This document shows positions 37,325 through 46,324 of a stretch of DNA of 64,000 nucleotides, one piece after another. The DNA is from Longibacter salinarum (GTDB taxonomy: Bacteria > Bacteroidota > Rhodothermia > Rhodothermales > Salinibacteraceae). The stretch spans positions 434,001 to 498,000 of the forward strand of contig NZ_PDEQ01000001.1 in NCBI RefSeq assembly GCF_002554795.1, written 5' to 3'. Within the stretch, counting starts at the first letter, position 1, and every line of letters starts with the position of its first letter. The notes beneath the pieces were generated by a model. It saw only the letters and a list, made by a program, of their open reading frames with translations. It did not search any database and was not told where the DNA came from. The position numbers and the translations under genes were made by a program.

Positions 37325-38533
37325 TTAACCCGCTTCTGTCGCCTGTACGTCCGCTTCGAATCGGAATGTAGCCGCAATGGCTCGTCCCCCAGGCATGTTC
37401 TCGGGCCGCAAGGCATAGACCGTCGCCCCATTCAGGTACGCGTGGACGGCCGCGTAATCCAGAAGGTCCTCATCACCAGCTTCTCGCTCATCTTTGAGCT
37501 GGACGGTATTGGTTTCAGGATCAAAGTGACCCCAGCGGTACTGGCCGATGGGAACGAATAGCGTGTCTACACGGCTGAACGCACATCCTGGGATAATCTC
37601 ATGGAAGGCGTCGGAGGCGAGGCCCCCATCCTGATAGAACAACTGATCGAACTGCTCCAGTGCCTCCTGCTGATCCTCAAGAAATACCGGCTCGACAATC
37701 TCCCAGGCGCGCTCGTGAAGCTCCGCACCATTCAGCGGCTCGGGATTTCCACGAACGATATCGTGTTCAATGAGATGCGGATAGCTGTTAACGTCCGCGT
37801 ATAGCGGTAAGTATTCGTTCACGCCAGCGAGAAGGAGCGGCGTATTCTCGTCAGCCAGCCGATCCATGACCCCGTCATCAATCTTATGGAAGAACCGTTT
37901 CAGCTCATCCGCAGGTTCACGCGCGTTGTCATCGGCATCTCCCCCCTGGCCATGGTAGGTCAGGTTGGTGCCTCCCGTCCCGTTCTGGGCGGAACTGGTG
38001 TGGTACTGTAACGCCTGCTCCGGATCCTCATACTGCTGGATGGCTTCGACAATATCGGACGGAATGGTGTCGCTGGACACCTCGCTAATGCCTTGGTGCG
38101 TGCCCTGATAGAGCCGAACGTCATTCTGGCTCAACGTCAGAAGGTAAAACCGGTTGTTCGTGGCTATGATTGGGAACAGCGGCTTGAGGTGGAAGCGTGT
38201 TCCTACAATAGCGACTTCATCGAATGCGAGGGGCAGACGATAAAATTCGGTGGACTCCGGCGTGATAAACGCCGCCAGTCCGTCGGAAAGGTTTCTCCAG
38301 AAGGCAGTATCGTCGAACCGCCGCTTCACGCTGGCAAGAATGGTTTCGATCTCATCGTCAGAATGCCCTCCGTCACGAAGCTGGTCGCGGGCATCCCGGA
38401 CCAGGTTCTTCAGACGCGTTGGGTTCTGTGCCCATCCTGACTCGTGCTTGAGCGTGGGCATGTAGATGGAGATGCAAACGTCGTTCTGTTGCTGGGCCAG
38501 CTGGCGCAGCTGTTCGCGATTGAAGAGATCCAT
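37325..38533 (-). CDS. baeRF-family (eRF1-like) protein
   Basis: Protein of 402 residues resembling the bacterial archaeo-eukaryotic release-factor (baeRF, type 3/7) family. Characteristic blocks are the N-terminal CISIYMPTLKHESGW with VRDARDQL, the DGLAAFITPESTEFYRLPL segment (quoted in part) followed by VGTRFHLKPLFPII, FYLLTLSQNDVRLYQGT and the C-terminal DLLDYAAVHAYLNGATVYAL. Members are predicted from comparative genomics to act at ribosomes in rescue or stress, but I know of no biochemical proof for this branch. A GGQ-like tripeptide is absent; GQGGDAD in the middle loop is the nearest stretch. The gene stands alone, with a strong hairpin downstream. Confidence 0.65.
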   Translation of the reverse strand: MDLFNREQLRQLAQQQNDVCISIYMPTLKHESGWAQNPTRLKNLVRDARDQLRDGGHSDDEIETILASVKRRFDDTAFWRNLSDGLAAFITPESTEFYRLPLAFDEVAIVGTRFHLKPLFPIIATNNRFYLLTLSQNDVRLYQGTHQGISEVSSDTIPSDIVEAIQQYEDPEQALQYHTSSAQNGTGGTNLTYHGQGGDADDNAREPADELKRFFHKIDDGVMDRLADENTPLLLAGVNEYLPLYADVNSYPHLIEHDIVRGNPEPLNGAELHERAWEIVEPVFLEDQQEALEQFDQLFYQDGGLASDAFHEIIPGCAFSRVDTLFVPIGQYRWGHFDPETNTVQLKDEREAGDEDLLDYAAVHAYLNGATVYALRPENMPGGRAIAATFRFEADVQATEAG

Positions 38534-38802
38534 ATCAGCAGCTGTATTGTGTTCAGTGCGGGCGAGAACCGCGCGTCGCGGCTCACCCTGCGAACGAGAG
38601 TGTACCAGACGCGCCGCTTTAGGGGAGCGCGTCGTCGTACATCATCAGCGGAGGTACGAGGAAGTCTATCGGCTATTAGGAGAGATGTGATGAGGGTAAA
38701 AGACGACTGGACTCATGCATCGGAATGACGGGCAAATATCACGCGAAGCGTTGCCGGAGAACGGGAATTCAACGTACCGCTGGGAATCAGCAAAACCGTG
38801 CG

Positions 38803-39438
38803 TTATTCCCTCCCGCCTGGTTCAACGGAAACCGGTTGTAAAACCGCGCGGACCGGAGCCGCGTCGGCTCTTTCGATCTTCAAAGGAAGCGCCGTGAGAT
38901 GGTATCGGCCGGGAGAAACGCCCGCCAACTGTAATCCTTCCAGGTTGACCATCCCTGTTTCTGCTAGCGCGTGATGAGCTTCGAGATGTTTGCTGTCGAG
39001 CGGATCGATCGATGGCGCATCCGTCCCGATAAGAACAACGCCGCGTTCGCCAAGCATACGAATTGTATCTGGATGGACGGCGGTTACGGCGTTCGGCCAC
39101 TGCGTGCGATCGACCGACGAAGCGCACGTTTTAAATAAAACACGGGGAGCGGATACGGCCTGGACGTGCTCGGGCGAAATCACATCGTCATCGACATGAA
39201 CAACCTCTGCAGGGCCGAGGAATGGCCGCAACGGCACCTCATCAATCGCCTTTCCAGAATCATCAAAATGCAACGGCGCATCCGCATGGGTTGCTGCGTG
39301 AACACTCGTCGTGATCGCTCCCAGATTCACCGTGCTTCCCTCCTCGCGTCGGGCCGTCCACGTCCATTCGACCCGTTGATCACCTGGCCACACAGCCGTG
39401 GACTCAGACAGTGAACGCGTGATGTCGATATACCTCAT
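38803..39438 (-). CDS. KynB/cyclase-type metal-dependent hydrolase
   Basis: Protein of 211 residues in the cyclase (PF04199) family, which includes bacterial kynurenine formamidase KynB. The start IDITRSLSESTAVWPGD and the zinc motif HAATHADAPLHF (His47, His51, Asp53; HxGTHxDxP in the family, with Ala for Gly) are diagnostic. Later blocks are GVVLIGTDAPSIDP and the His-rich HLEAHHALAETG. It would hydrolyse N-formylkynurenine or another arylformamide or lactone. No other tryptophan-degradation gene is in the window, so the substrate is open. A small membrane protein gene lies upstream on the same strand. Confidence 0.82.
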   Translation of the reverse strand: MRYIDITRSLSESTAVWPGDQRVEWTWTARREEGSTVNLGAITTSVHAATHADAPLHFDDSGKAIDEVPLRPFLGPAEVVHVDDDVISPEHVQAVSAPRVLFKTCASSVDRTQWPNAVTAVHPDTIRMLGERGVVLIGTDAPSIDPLDSKHLEAHHALAETGMVNLEGLQLAGVSPGRYHLTALPLKIERADAAPVRAVLQPVSVEPGGRE

Positions 39439-39511
39439 ATAGAAAGCGACCGTTCGAAAAGCTGAAGCGATAATCTCGAGCCGGCAACGACAGACACACC
39501 GACCTCTAGAC

Positions 39512-39742
39512 TTACGTACGCTCTCTCTGCGGTAGAGCCGGAGATGGCGACGGGACGTCGTGAACGGGAGATCGATCTCCGCTAAACGATGGAGGCGGAG
39601 GTTGTGGCTCCCAGTTCGGACCGCCGGGTGGCCCTCCTGATGAGCCGGAATCGTTGCTCCAGATCAAATGCCACAGAAGAGTGCATAAGATCACAGGGCC
39701 GAACGCCACAAAAAAACTGAGGACCTGATAAATCCAGTTCAT
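39512..39742 (-). CDS. small membrane protein, proline-rich tail
   Basis: A 76-codon gene. Residues 1-28 form one hydrophobic helix (MNWIYQVLSFFVAFGPVILC start), followed by an Asp/Ser/Gly hinge and a Pro-rich cytoplasmic or periplasmic tail (residues 37-70). No family is recognised. The 85-codon gene at 42815 has a similar plan: an N-terminal helix and a Pro/Asp tail. The hydrophobic start and clean frame support coding, but chance cannot be excluded. Confidence 0.5.
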   Translation of the reverse strand: MNWIYQVLSFFVAFGPVILCTLLWHLIWSNDSGSSGGPPGGPNWEPQPPPPSFSGDRSPVHDVPSPSPALPQRERT

Positions 39743-40247
39743 AATCGTATCCTGAGTGATGCGTCAACAGGTCTGGGACGCGGTCATAAATTCCGGCAGC
39801 GCTTCCTTCATGATCCATTAACAAACGCCCGGGGGATCGGTTTCGGTCGTTAGCTGATTCGGATCGCACCGTCATCCGTCCCGGAGTGTCGCCACGGAAC
39901 GAAGGTTAAACCAACGACAAACTGTCGAGTCCCAAGCTCGCGGTGCTTGCAACAGGCTGTCATCCCGCAACGCGCCTTCTTCCACTCCATTGCAATCTCG
40001 AAGGTTGGCGCAGTGCGTTTCCAACCGGCGCTATATCGGTCCGTTCATCTGTTGCGTATGTAACCGAAAGGTTGCCATCTTGGACGCCGTTCTCAAGCGT
40101 GATGCATAGAGATCGTTCCATCGCGGATGTAACTTGGCCGTTCGTGTGTCACATTCGAATCTCCGAGTCATGGATACGAGCGCTCCGTGGCGTTCTGACA
40201 ATGCTTTGGACGATCAGCGCCTTTTCCTTATCCTTTGAAAGCAACTA
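39743..40247. other. 505-bp gap before crtO
   Basis: Upstream region of the carotenoid ketolase gene. A 101-codon plus-strand frame (39943-40248) runs into crtO but shows no motif and is probably not translated. I see no hairpin or repeat of note; it presumably holds the crtO promoter. Confidence 0.5.
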
Positions 40248-41789
40248 GTGCCTGTGGACTACGATGTTATTACCGTCGGAGCCGGACACAATAGCCTCAT
40301 TACCAGCGCCTATCTGGCTCAGGCCGGCTATCGTGTCGGTGTCTTTGAGCGACGCGACATCGTCGGCGGGGCGGTCTCGACCAAGGAAATCATTCCCGGT
40401 TATCAATTCGATCTCGGTGGGAGTGCACACATTCTGATACGTCTTACGCCGATCGTCGATGAATTGGAATTGGGACGCTTTGGGCTGGAGTATATCGATC
40501 TAGATCCCCTCTTCTTTGCCCCGTTTCCGGATGGAGATGCGGTCTTCATGTACAGAGATGTCGACCGAACGGCGAACCATCTCGAAGAGAAATTTCCCGG
40601 TCAGGGCGAGGCGTATCGTCGCTTCATTGATGATTGGTCTGGCTTTGCGCGCACGATGCGGGAGATGTTTCTTACCACCCCGAACCCGCTAAACCTCGGC
40701 AAGAAGATGGTCATGGGGGCTTCGACTCGCCTCAAATGGTCCACGGAGCTTCGGCATATCTTACGGCCGTATGGACATGTCGTCGGAGAATACTTTGAGG
40801 AGGAGAAAATCCGTGCGATGCTGTCATGGATGGCTGCCCAATCGGGTCCTCCGCCTTCTGAGCCCCTCACGGGTCCATTCGTTCTGTGGCACCCGCTGTA
40901 TCACGAAGGTGGCGTAGCACGCCCACGAGGCGGATCCGGCATGCTAACTCAGGCTCTCCGAAAACATATCGAAGCACACGGTGGCGAGGTGCACACGGAG
41001 GCTGAGGTTAGCGAGATACTCGTCGAGGACGGCAAAGCACGGGGCATTCGCGTCAATGACCAGGTGTACACCGGCCGCGCCGTCGTGTCGGGCACCCACA
41101 TCCTCGAAGTTCTCGACCGCTTGCTCCCTCCAGCATATCGCCCCGAGTCTGCCGATGGAATGCGTGTCGGAAACGGGTTCGGCATCATGCTTCGTCTCGC
41201 CCTGGATGAGCCGGTTGAATACGCAGCCCATCCTGGGAAGGATGCGCGAATGGGTCTACAACTGCTGTGTAGAGACACCGATCAGATTTTCAACGCGTAC
41301 GGCGAGTATTTGGGCGGACACCCGGCAACGGATCCCCCCATTGTTGCGATGACCTTCAGCGCCGCAGACGACACACTGGCGCCACCTGGAGGTGAAGTGC
41401 TATGGCTGTGGGGACAGTACTTCCCGTACGAGTTGTCTGACGGCTCCTCATGGGATGAGATTCAGGACAGAATCGCAGATCGGCTGATCGACACGTTTGA
41501 AACGTACGCGCCGCGTACGCGAGATAAGATCGTCGGGCAACTATTTCAGCACCCGGAGTGGCTGGAGTCGAAGCTCGGCCTACGCCGGGGAAACGTGATG
41601 CATCTCGAGATGAGCCTCGATCAGATGTTTGCCGCTCGACCGGCCCTGGGAATGTCCGAATACCGGAGCCACCTCGACGGTCTGTACCTGACAGGTGCAA
41701 GCACGCACCCCGGCGGAGGCATCATGGGCGCATCAGGGCGGAATGCAGCGCGTACATTGCTCGGCGACCTGGACCGGCGACGCGTCTAG
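40248..41789 (+). CDS. crtO: carotenoid 4-ketolase, CrtO type
   Basis: FAD-dependent carotenoid oxygenase related to phytoene desaturases, which puts a keto group on the beta-ionone ring. The 513-residue protein starts at GTG 40248 (or GTG 40254). The dinucleotide fold is [19 protein letters not shown] near residue 10. Blocks shared with Rhodococcus and Deinococcus CrtO include [20 protein letters not shown] (about 40-59), [22 protein letters not shown] and the C-terminal [17 protein letters not shown]. It heads a locus with a lycopene cyclase and a xanthorhodopsin. In Salinibacter the antenna carotenoid salinixanthin carries such a keto group, so the three genes probably serve one light-harvesting pump. 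Confidence 0.83.
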   Translation: MPVDYDVITVGAGHNSLITSAYLAQAGYRVGVFERRDIVGGAVSTKEIIPGYQFDLGGSAHILIRLTPIVDELELGRFGLEYIDLDPLFFAPFPDGDAVFMYRDVDRTANHLEEKFPGQGEAYRRFIDDWSGFARTMREMFLTTPNPLNLGKKMVMGASTRLKWSTELRHILRPYGHVVGEYFEEEKIRAMLSWMAAQSGPPPSEPLTGPFVLWHPLYHEGGVARPRGGSGMLTQALRKHIEAHGGEVHTEAEVSEILVEDGKARGIRVNDQVYTGRAVVSGTHILEVLDRLLPPAYRPESADGMRVGNGFGIMLRLALDEPVEYAAHPGKDARMGLQLLCRDTDQIFNAYGEYLGGHPATDPPIVAMTFSAADDTLAPPGGEVLWLWGQYFPYELSDGSSWDEIQDRIADRLIDTFETYAPRTRDKIVGQLFQHPEWLESKLGLRRGNVMHLEMSLDQMFAARPALGMSEYRSHLDGLYLTGASTHPGGGIMGASGRNAARTLLGDLDRRRV

Positions 41790-41891
41790 CGTCTGTCAGG
41801 TCGGCTTTTTTCGAACGTGAGTTAAGCATGCATGCTGATCTGACCGGAGGTTCGCCGTCTTCGTCACAACATTGTATGCTCCCATAGAGCG

Positions 41892-41921
41892 ACTCGGGGA
41901 ATGAAATGATGCGCCCCGAGT
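41892..41921. repeat. hairpin between crtO and crtY
   Basis: ACTCGGGG (41892-41899) and CCCCGAGT (41914-41921) form an 8-bp perfect stem with a 14-base loop, 52-81 bases before the lycopene cyclase. No U run follows. It may be an operator or may modulate read-through from crtO. Confidence 0.35.
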
Positions 41922-41972
41922 ACACGGCGTACAACGACGATTCCGATTCCATCAACCCTCGGCTCCGTTTGC

Positions 41973-42749
41973 ATGACGTATTTGATGTTCCATTTTGTTT
42001 TTACGTTGCCGGTCATCATCGGGTTGGCGGCGACGCTTCCACGCCCTCTTGGTGGGGTTGGTGGTAGACGTGGGCGCTGGGCGATCCCTCTCCTGTGCGT
42101 GATCGCTTTCTCCTATACGACGCCCTGGGACAATTATCTCGTGGCAAACGACGTGTGGTGGTACGGAGCCGATCGCGTCATCGCGACGATTGGGTACGTG
42201 CCAGTTGAGGAATACATGTTTTTCCTCCTCCAGCCCGTGTTAACCGGACTTTTCCTGTATCACGTGCTCGGACGACTGGGATATGCTGACCGTCGAAGCG
42301 GCCTGCTCCCTCACGTTCTCGGCGCAGCATTTTGGCTACTCGTATCAGGCATTTCTTTCTACCACTTACGCTCCGGACCGGACGACGCATTCTATCTCAG
42401 TCTCATCCTGGCGTGGTCTGGTCCGGTGCTCGCTGGTATGTGGCTATACGACGGGAAGACGTTGTGGGCGAAGCGGAAGACCATGCTCGTCGCGGTCGGA
42501 GTGCCAACTCTCTATCTCTGGTTCGCGGATGCAATCGCCATCTACGCCGGGATCTGGACGATTTCTACCGACTACACTCTCGGTTTGAAAGTCTGGACAC
42601 TGCCTGTTGAAGAAGCGACCTTTTTCCTCGTAACGAATCTTCTTGTGGTAAAAGGCATCCTTCTTTTTCTATATGGAAGCCACGAGTCGATCCAATCTGC
42701 AACGAGCAAACCATCCCGGGCAGATACTCCGGAAATGGCGCAAGGATAA
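41973..42749 (+). CDS. lycopene cyclase, fused CrtYc-CrtYd type
   Basis: Integral-membrane lycopene beta-cyclase of 258 residues, built from two homologous CrtYc/d domains as in archaea and Salinibacter. Domain 1 (about 1-110) has SYTTPWDNYLV and GYVPVEEYMFFLLQPV. Domain 2 (about 125-240) has ADAIAIYAGIWTIS and VWTLPVEEATFFLVTNLLV. The PxE(E) glutamates are the conserved catalytic candidates. About seven transmembrane helices are evident. It would turn lycopene or a derivative into beta-ring carotenoid, the substrate of the CrtO ketolase upstream. The start ATG follows 183 bases after crtO. Confidence 0.9.
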   Translation: MTYLMFHFVFTLPVIIGLAATLPRPLGGVGGRRGRWAIPLLCVIAFSYTTPWDNYLVANDVWWYGADRVIATIGYVPVEEYMFFLLQPVLTGLFLYHVLGRLGYADRRSGLLPHVLGAAFWLLVSGISFYHLRSGPDDAFYLSLILAWSGPVLAGMWLYDGKTLWAKRKTMLVAVGVPTLYLWFADAIAIYAGIWTISTDYTLGLKVWTLPVEEATFFLVTNLLVVKGILLFLYGSHESIQSATSKPSRADTPEMAQG

Positions 42750-42814
42750 GAATAACGCGCACGGGGAAAAGCGGGCTACGTACGACCCACTAGAGGGGAT
42801 TTTCCGAAACGCCG

Positions 42815-43072
42815 ATGTATATCGACTACATCATCCTCGGCATTCTAAGCATCGCGGTTGTCCTATGGGCCTACTCGCGTCTCCCCGAGGAGAATGACGA
42901 CGACTCCGATGGCGGACAATCTGTACCGGTTCAACCATCGGATGATGATCCAGCTCCCACGCCGGGGTCGCCCCCGACGCAATCCGTTCCGTCGACTGGG
43001 GACGGAGCGCATCGCGACGTCGATCCACAACCGAGCCCCCCTCGGCGCCGCGTGAAAGAGCAACCGGCGTAG
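42815..43072 (+). CDS. small membrane protein with acidic Pro-rich tail
   Basis: An 85-codon gene with an N-terminal helix (residues 1-21, MYIDYIILGILSIAVVLWAY) and a disordered Asp/Pro/Ser tail ending RRRVKEQPA. It stands 65 bases after the lycopene cyclase on the same strand and may be cotranscribed. No family is recognised; it resembles a single-pass accessory subunit or a signal-anchored peptide. Confidence 0.5.
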   Translation: MYIDYIILGILSIAVVLWAYSRLPEENDDDSDGGQSVPVQPSDDDPAPTPGSPPTQSVPSTGDGAHRDVDPQPSPPRRRVKEQPA

Positions 43073-43689
43073 ATACATCATGAGTATTTGCCGGGCACGC
43101 GGACACATACGTTTCCTCTCGACCGTCACGATGTATCAAGAAGAGTCGACGCCGGCTTGACTCTGGTGGATACGCGTTCCGCTCCTATTTCGCGTGCAAA
43201 TCCAGCCAGAGTGAAACGGTGTTGTATGAAGCATAACAATCATGTCTTCCGCGGATCTCAAGACGGTTTTCTAAGATTGCAGCGGTTGATGTTCTTGCGG
43301 CGACAAGACGATGGCAACGGTTGTAATCTTCTGATTACATGATTCCTTCACACGGGCGCCGGTAAAGCTTTTCCAGAGGCAGGTGCCCATATTGGAAGCG
43401 TTACCAAGAGGCTAAGACGTTTTGAACGTGCTTGGTCGCGATGCTTCATCGCACATGCCGCAACGAACGACTCTTTCTCTTCTCTCAGGTCCACACCCAT
43501 GGATCTGATACATCAGATGGAGGCCCGGTCGTATAGGTTACGTCTCTAACCAGTGCACAACGTGTTAGACGTGAACCGAAGGTCCATATACATGCTACGA
43601 CCGGTTTCTGATCGTGCGAGAAGATCGAAGGCACCTACCTTCGAGAAAGAGACCCCTTCTGCTAATCACCCAACAGCATACAGTTTATT
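43073..43689. other. 617-bp region upstream of xanthorhodopsin
   Basis: No convincing gene on either strand. It contains the palindromic site at 43322-43339 and presumably the rhodopsin promoter. The length suggests a regulated promoter, but I could not identify a clear -33/-7 pair. Confidence 0.5.
43322..43339. promoter_or_regulatory. palindrome upstream of xanthorhodopsin
   Basis: TGTAATC (43322-43328) and GATTACA (43333-43339) form a perfect 7-bp inverted repeat around TTCT, 351-368 bases before the rhodopsin start. The size and symmetry suit a dimeric regulator; the identity of the regulator is unknown. Confidence 0.4.
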
Positions 43690-44523
43690 ATGTCTCTCGC
43701 AATGACGCTCGAACTGCCGGATCTTACGCCGGGTCAGTTCAATCTGGTCTACAACATGTTCTCTTTCACGATCGCGACGATGTTTGCCGCGTTCGTGTAC
43801 TTTGTACTTGCACAGAAGAATCTCGCGCCGAAGTACCGCGTCTCGATGATGGTGTCGGCGCTTGTCGTGCTGATCGCTGGCTATCACTACTTCCGCATCT
43901 TCGGCAGCTGGGACGCGGCCTATGCGCTGGAGGGCGGCCAGTACGTGTTCCAGGATGACCAGCCATTTAACGATGCGTATCGGTACGTGGACTGGCTGCT
44001 GACGGTCCCCCTGCTTGTCGTTGAGCTTGTGCTCGTGCTCGGCCTTCCGAAGGGCGAAAGTGGGTCGCTCATGGCGCGTCTCGGCTTTGCTGCGGCGCTG
44101 ATGATCATTCTGGGCTACCCCGGTGAGGTAAGCGGCGACGCGTCCCTCATGGGAGAGCGCGGTCTCTGGGGCTTCATCAGCACGATTCCGTTCGTTTACA
44201 TCCTGTACGTGCTGTTCACTGAGCTCTCGAGCACGATCCAGCGGCAATCCGGTCGTGTTGCCAAACTTCTCTCGAATGCTCGCCTTCTCCTACTGGCAAC
44301 GTGGGGCTTCTACCCGATCGCCTACATGATCCCGATGTTCTCAGCGGGTTACCCGACGGAGACGCCGGGCGCGGTTGTTGCCCTGCAAGTCGGCTACACG
44401 ATCTGTGACGTGCTGGCGAAAGCCGGGTATGGCGTACTGATCTATGCCATCGCTAAAGCCAAGTCCGAAGAGGAAGGCTTTGTCGTGGATGAAATGGTCA
44501 AACCAGCGAGTGCCGAGGCCTAA
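43690..44523 (+). CDS. xanthorhodopsin-type light-driven proton pump
   Basis: Seven-helix microbial rhodopsin of 277 residues. Helix C has the proton-pump triad Asp101-Thr105-Glu112 (DWLLTVPLLVVE), helix B has His66 (counter-ion partner, as His62 in Salinibacter xanthorhodopsin), and helix G has retinal Lys244 in CDVLAKAGYG. Gly161 in LWGFISTIPF is at the place of xanthorhodopsin Gly156, where the missing side chain opens a fenestration for the ring of a ketocarotenoid antenna. Leu109 suggests green absorption. A strong terminator follows at 44562. The CrtO ketolase and lycopene cyclase genes upstream would supply the antenna pigment. No retinal-forming dioxygenase (blh) is in the window. Confidence 0.95.
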   Translation: MSLAMTLELPDLTPGQFNLVYNMFSFTIATMFAAFVYFVLAQKNLAPKYRVSMMVSALVVLIAGYHYFRIFGSWDAAYALEGGQYVFQDDQPFNDAYRYVDWLLTVPLLVVELVLVLGLPKGESGSLMARLGFAAALMIILGYPGEVSGDASLMGERGLWGFISTIPFVYILYVLFTELSSTIQRQSGRVAKLLSNARLLLLATWGFYPIAYMIPMFSAGYPTETPGAVVALQVGYTICDVLAKAGYGVLIYAIAKAKSEEEGFVVDEMVKPASAEA

Positions 44524-44561
44524 TCCCGGTCGCATGTACGTCTTTCCTATGGGAAAGTACA

Positions 44562-44596
44562 AACCCTGTCGCCTTTCCGAGGCGGCAGGGTTTTTT
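44562..44596 (+). terminator. intrinsic terminator of xanthorhodopsin
   Basis: AACCCTGTCGCC (44562-44573) pairs with GGCGGCAGGGTT (44581-44592), 12 bp with one wobble, over a 7-base loop, followed directly by TTTT. A smaller hairpin, CTTTCC/GGGAAAG, lies just before it. Confidence 0.85.
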
Positions 44597-44789
44597 GTAT
44601 GCGCCGTCACAGACAGTTGATGACCAGTAGACGCCTGAGCGAGACACCTCTGACGGACCGTGATTGATGATGACGTCTCAACACTCAATATGGACGCCCT
44701 CTCGATTCCAGATACGCTGCAGACATGCCGTAATCAGAAAGCATCTCTGGTCGGAATCGCGATTGGACATCGCGCTGGTCTGATGCGAA

Positions 44790-44823
44790 ACGAAACAAGC
44801 CGCCGGCTTCAAAGACCGGCGGC
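44790..44823 (-). terminator. intrinsic terminator of the Na/Pi symporter gene
   Basis: On the minus strand the 8-bp stem GCCGCCGG/CCGGCGGC (44816-44823 with 44799-44806) has a 9-base loop and is followed by the T-rich TTGTTTCGTTTCG. It begins 36 bases after the stop codon. Confidence 0.7.
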
Positions 44824-44858
44824 ACGTTACCACCTCTGCAATTGGAACCTTCGCTCGA

Positions 44859-46181
44859 TCAGGAAGACGGGATATTAACCGCTTCCGTGAACGGAACCGC
44901 GCTATCGGCGGCGTGGCTACTTGGCGACGACGAGTCGGTTTCTGCAGACCGATCCGTCGAGGTTCCAGGGTCCCTAGACGTCGATCCCTGCTCGAGTCGA
45001 TCTGGTTTCGGCGGATCGTAAGAGAACTCGAGATTGCGAGTGCCCAGAATCGTGATCAGAGGAATCGCGAAGAAGACCGTTGCAAGGTATCCGAGGGCAT
45101 ACGCACGGTTCTTCACCGCAAGGTCGCCAAGACGTTCGGAAAGGCGAATCGGAATGTTACGAAGCCGCTTGATCGGTAGGAAAAGGGCAATTCCGTACAG
45201 GTTGAAGAACAGGTGGGCGAGAGCCACCTTCACCGCCGCCACCCCGCGAAGGGCCTCCGCGCTGCCAGGCTCCCCGGCGGAAGCGAGCACGAGCGCAGCG
45301 ACGATCGCCGTCATCGTCGTTCCAACGTTCGCGCCTAAAACGAATGGGTAGATCTGCGTGACCGTCAAAATCCCGGCGCCAACAAGCGGCACTGTGAGCG
45401 AGGTCGTAATCGACGAACTCTGGACCAGAAAGGTGAGCCCGACGCCAAAGAGCAGCGAAATGGCCGGTTGCCCGAAGATATATTTGTGCAGGAACTGTTC
45501 GGAGCGTCCGAGAACCAGGCTCTTCAACAGCGTCACGAGGAAGCGAAGCGAGAGAAAGAGCAGCGCGAGCCCAACGATGAGAACAATAATGCCGTTCTCA
45601 GCGGAAAGGCTGATGACGAACTTCGCAATGGGCTCGGTGATTTCCTTGACCGGGCTGAGAAGCTGCGTCCCCCCCACAGTTGCAATCGAATCGGTCAGAT
45701 ACGCCGCTGGCGTCGAAACGAACTTGAACATCAGTTCGAGAGGAAAGAGCGTCGCGACAGCGAGGAAGTTAAAGAAGTCGTGGACCGTCGCACCTGCCAT
45801 AGCGCGGCGAAACTCCTCCTTACGCGTAACCGAACCCAGCGAAACGATCGTATTCGTGACGCTCGTCCCGATGTTCGCTCCCATGATAATGGGAATGGCC
45901 CCCGCGATGTCGAGACCGCCGGCAGCAACGAGCGAAACCGTTAGCGTCGTGGTTGTCGACGACGACTGCACGAGCGATGTCGCCAGGATACCGATGAACA
46001 GCCCGACGAACGGGTTGGACGTCATACGGAGCAGACTCTCCGCCACGCCACTACCCATGAGCTTAAACGAGTCTCCCATCAGCTCGAGACTCGTAAAGAA
46101 CATGATCAGGACGCCCAGGAGGAAAAGAACCTGGAGCGTTGTGCTCTTTGGAGCAACCGTAGATTCCTGCGATGTCGTCAT
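44859..46181 (-). CDS. Na+/phosphate symporter family protein (PNaS/NptA)
   Basis: Inner-membrane transporter of 440 residues in the PNaS family, which couples phosphate uptake to Na+. The two inverted repeats each carry the signature QSSS: TSLVQSSSTTTTLTVSLV near residue 70 and FLVQSSSITTSLTVPLVGAG near residue 260, each followed by a GANIGTSVT or GANVGTTMT block. About eight to nine transmembrane helices are seen. The last 60 residues are a Ser/Asp-rich cytoplasmic tail; no PhoU domain is fused. A Na+-driven system suits a saline habitat. It is divergent from miaA. Confidence 0.88.
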   Translation of the reverse strand: MTTSQESTVAPKSTTLQVLFLLGVLIMFFTSLELMGDSFKLMGSGVAESLLRMTSNPFVGLFIGILATSLVQSSSTTTTLTVSLVAAGGLDIAGAIPIIMGANIGTSVTNTIVSLGSVTRKEEFRRAMAGATVHDFFNFLAVATLFPLELMFKFVSTPAAYLTDSIATVGGTQLLSPVKEITEPIAKFVISLSAENGIIVLIVGLALLFLSLRFLVTLLKSLVLGRSEQFLHKYIFGQPAISLLFGVGLTFLVQSSSITTSLTVPLVGAGILTVTQIYPFVLGANVGTTMTAIVAALVLASAGEPGSAEALRGVAAVKVALAHLFFNLYGIALFLPIKRLRNIPIRLSERLGDLAVKNRAYALGYLATVFFAIPLITILGTRNLEFSYDPPKPDRLEQGSTSRDPGTSTDRSAETDSSSPSSHAADSAVPFTEAVNIPSS

Positions 46182-46324
46182 AAAGGGGGTTCCAGCAGAC
46201 TGAGGGAACGACGAAGCTTCAGCGAGTATAGAGTGATCGCTGGACCTGTCTACGCCGCATCAGCGGTGTAGTCTTGTTATGCAAACGTAATGCAGAAGGT
46301 CGCCCCCTGGATCACCTTAGTGTT

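Larger units (their letters stand above)
44524..44858. other. 335-bp gap with two convergent terminators
   Basis: Between the rhodopsin gene (plus) and the phosphate symporter gene (minus). Apart from the two terminators I find nothing; a 72-codon frame at 44660-44878 is not supported. Confidence 0.6.

Noticed and set aside
39943-40248. 101-codon frame leading into crtO
   Set aside because: No motif or hydrophobic pattern; more likely the crtO promoter and leader.
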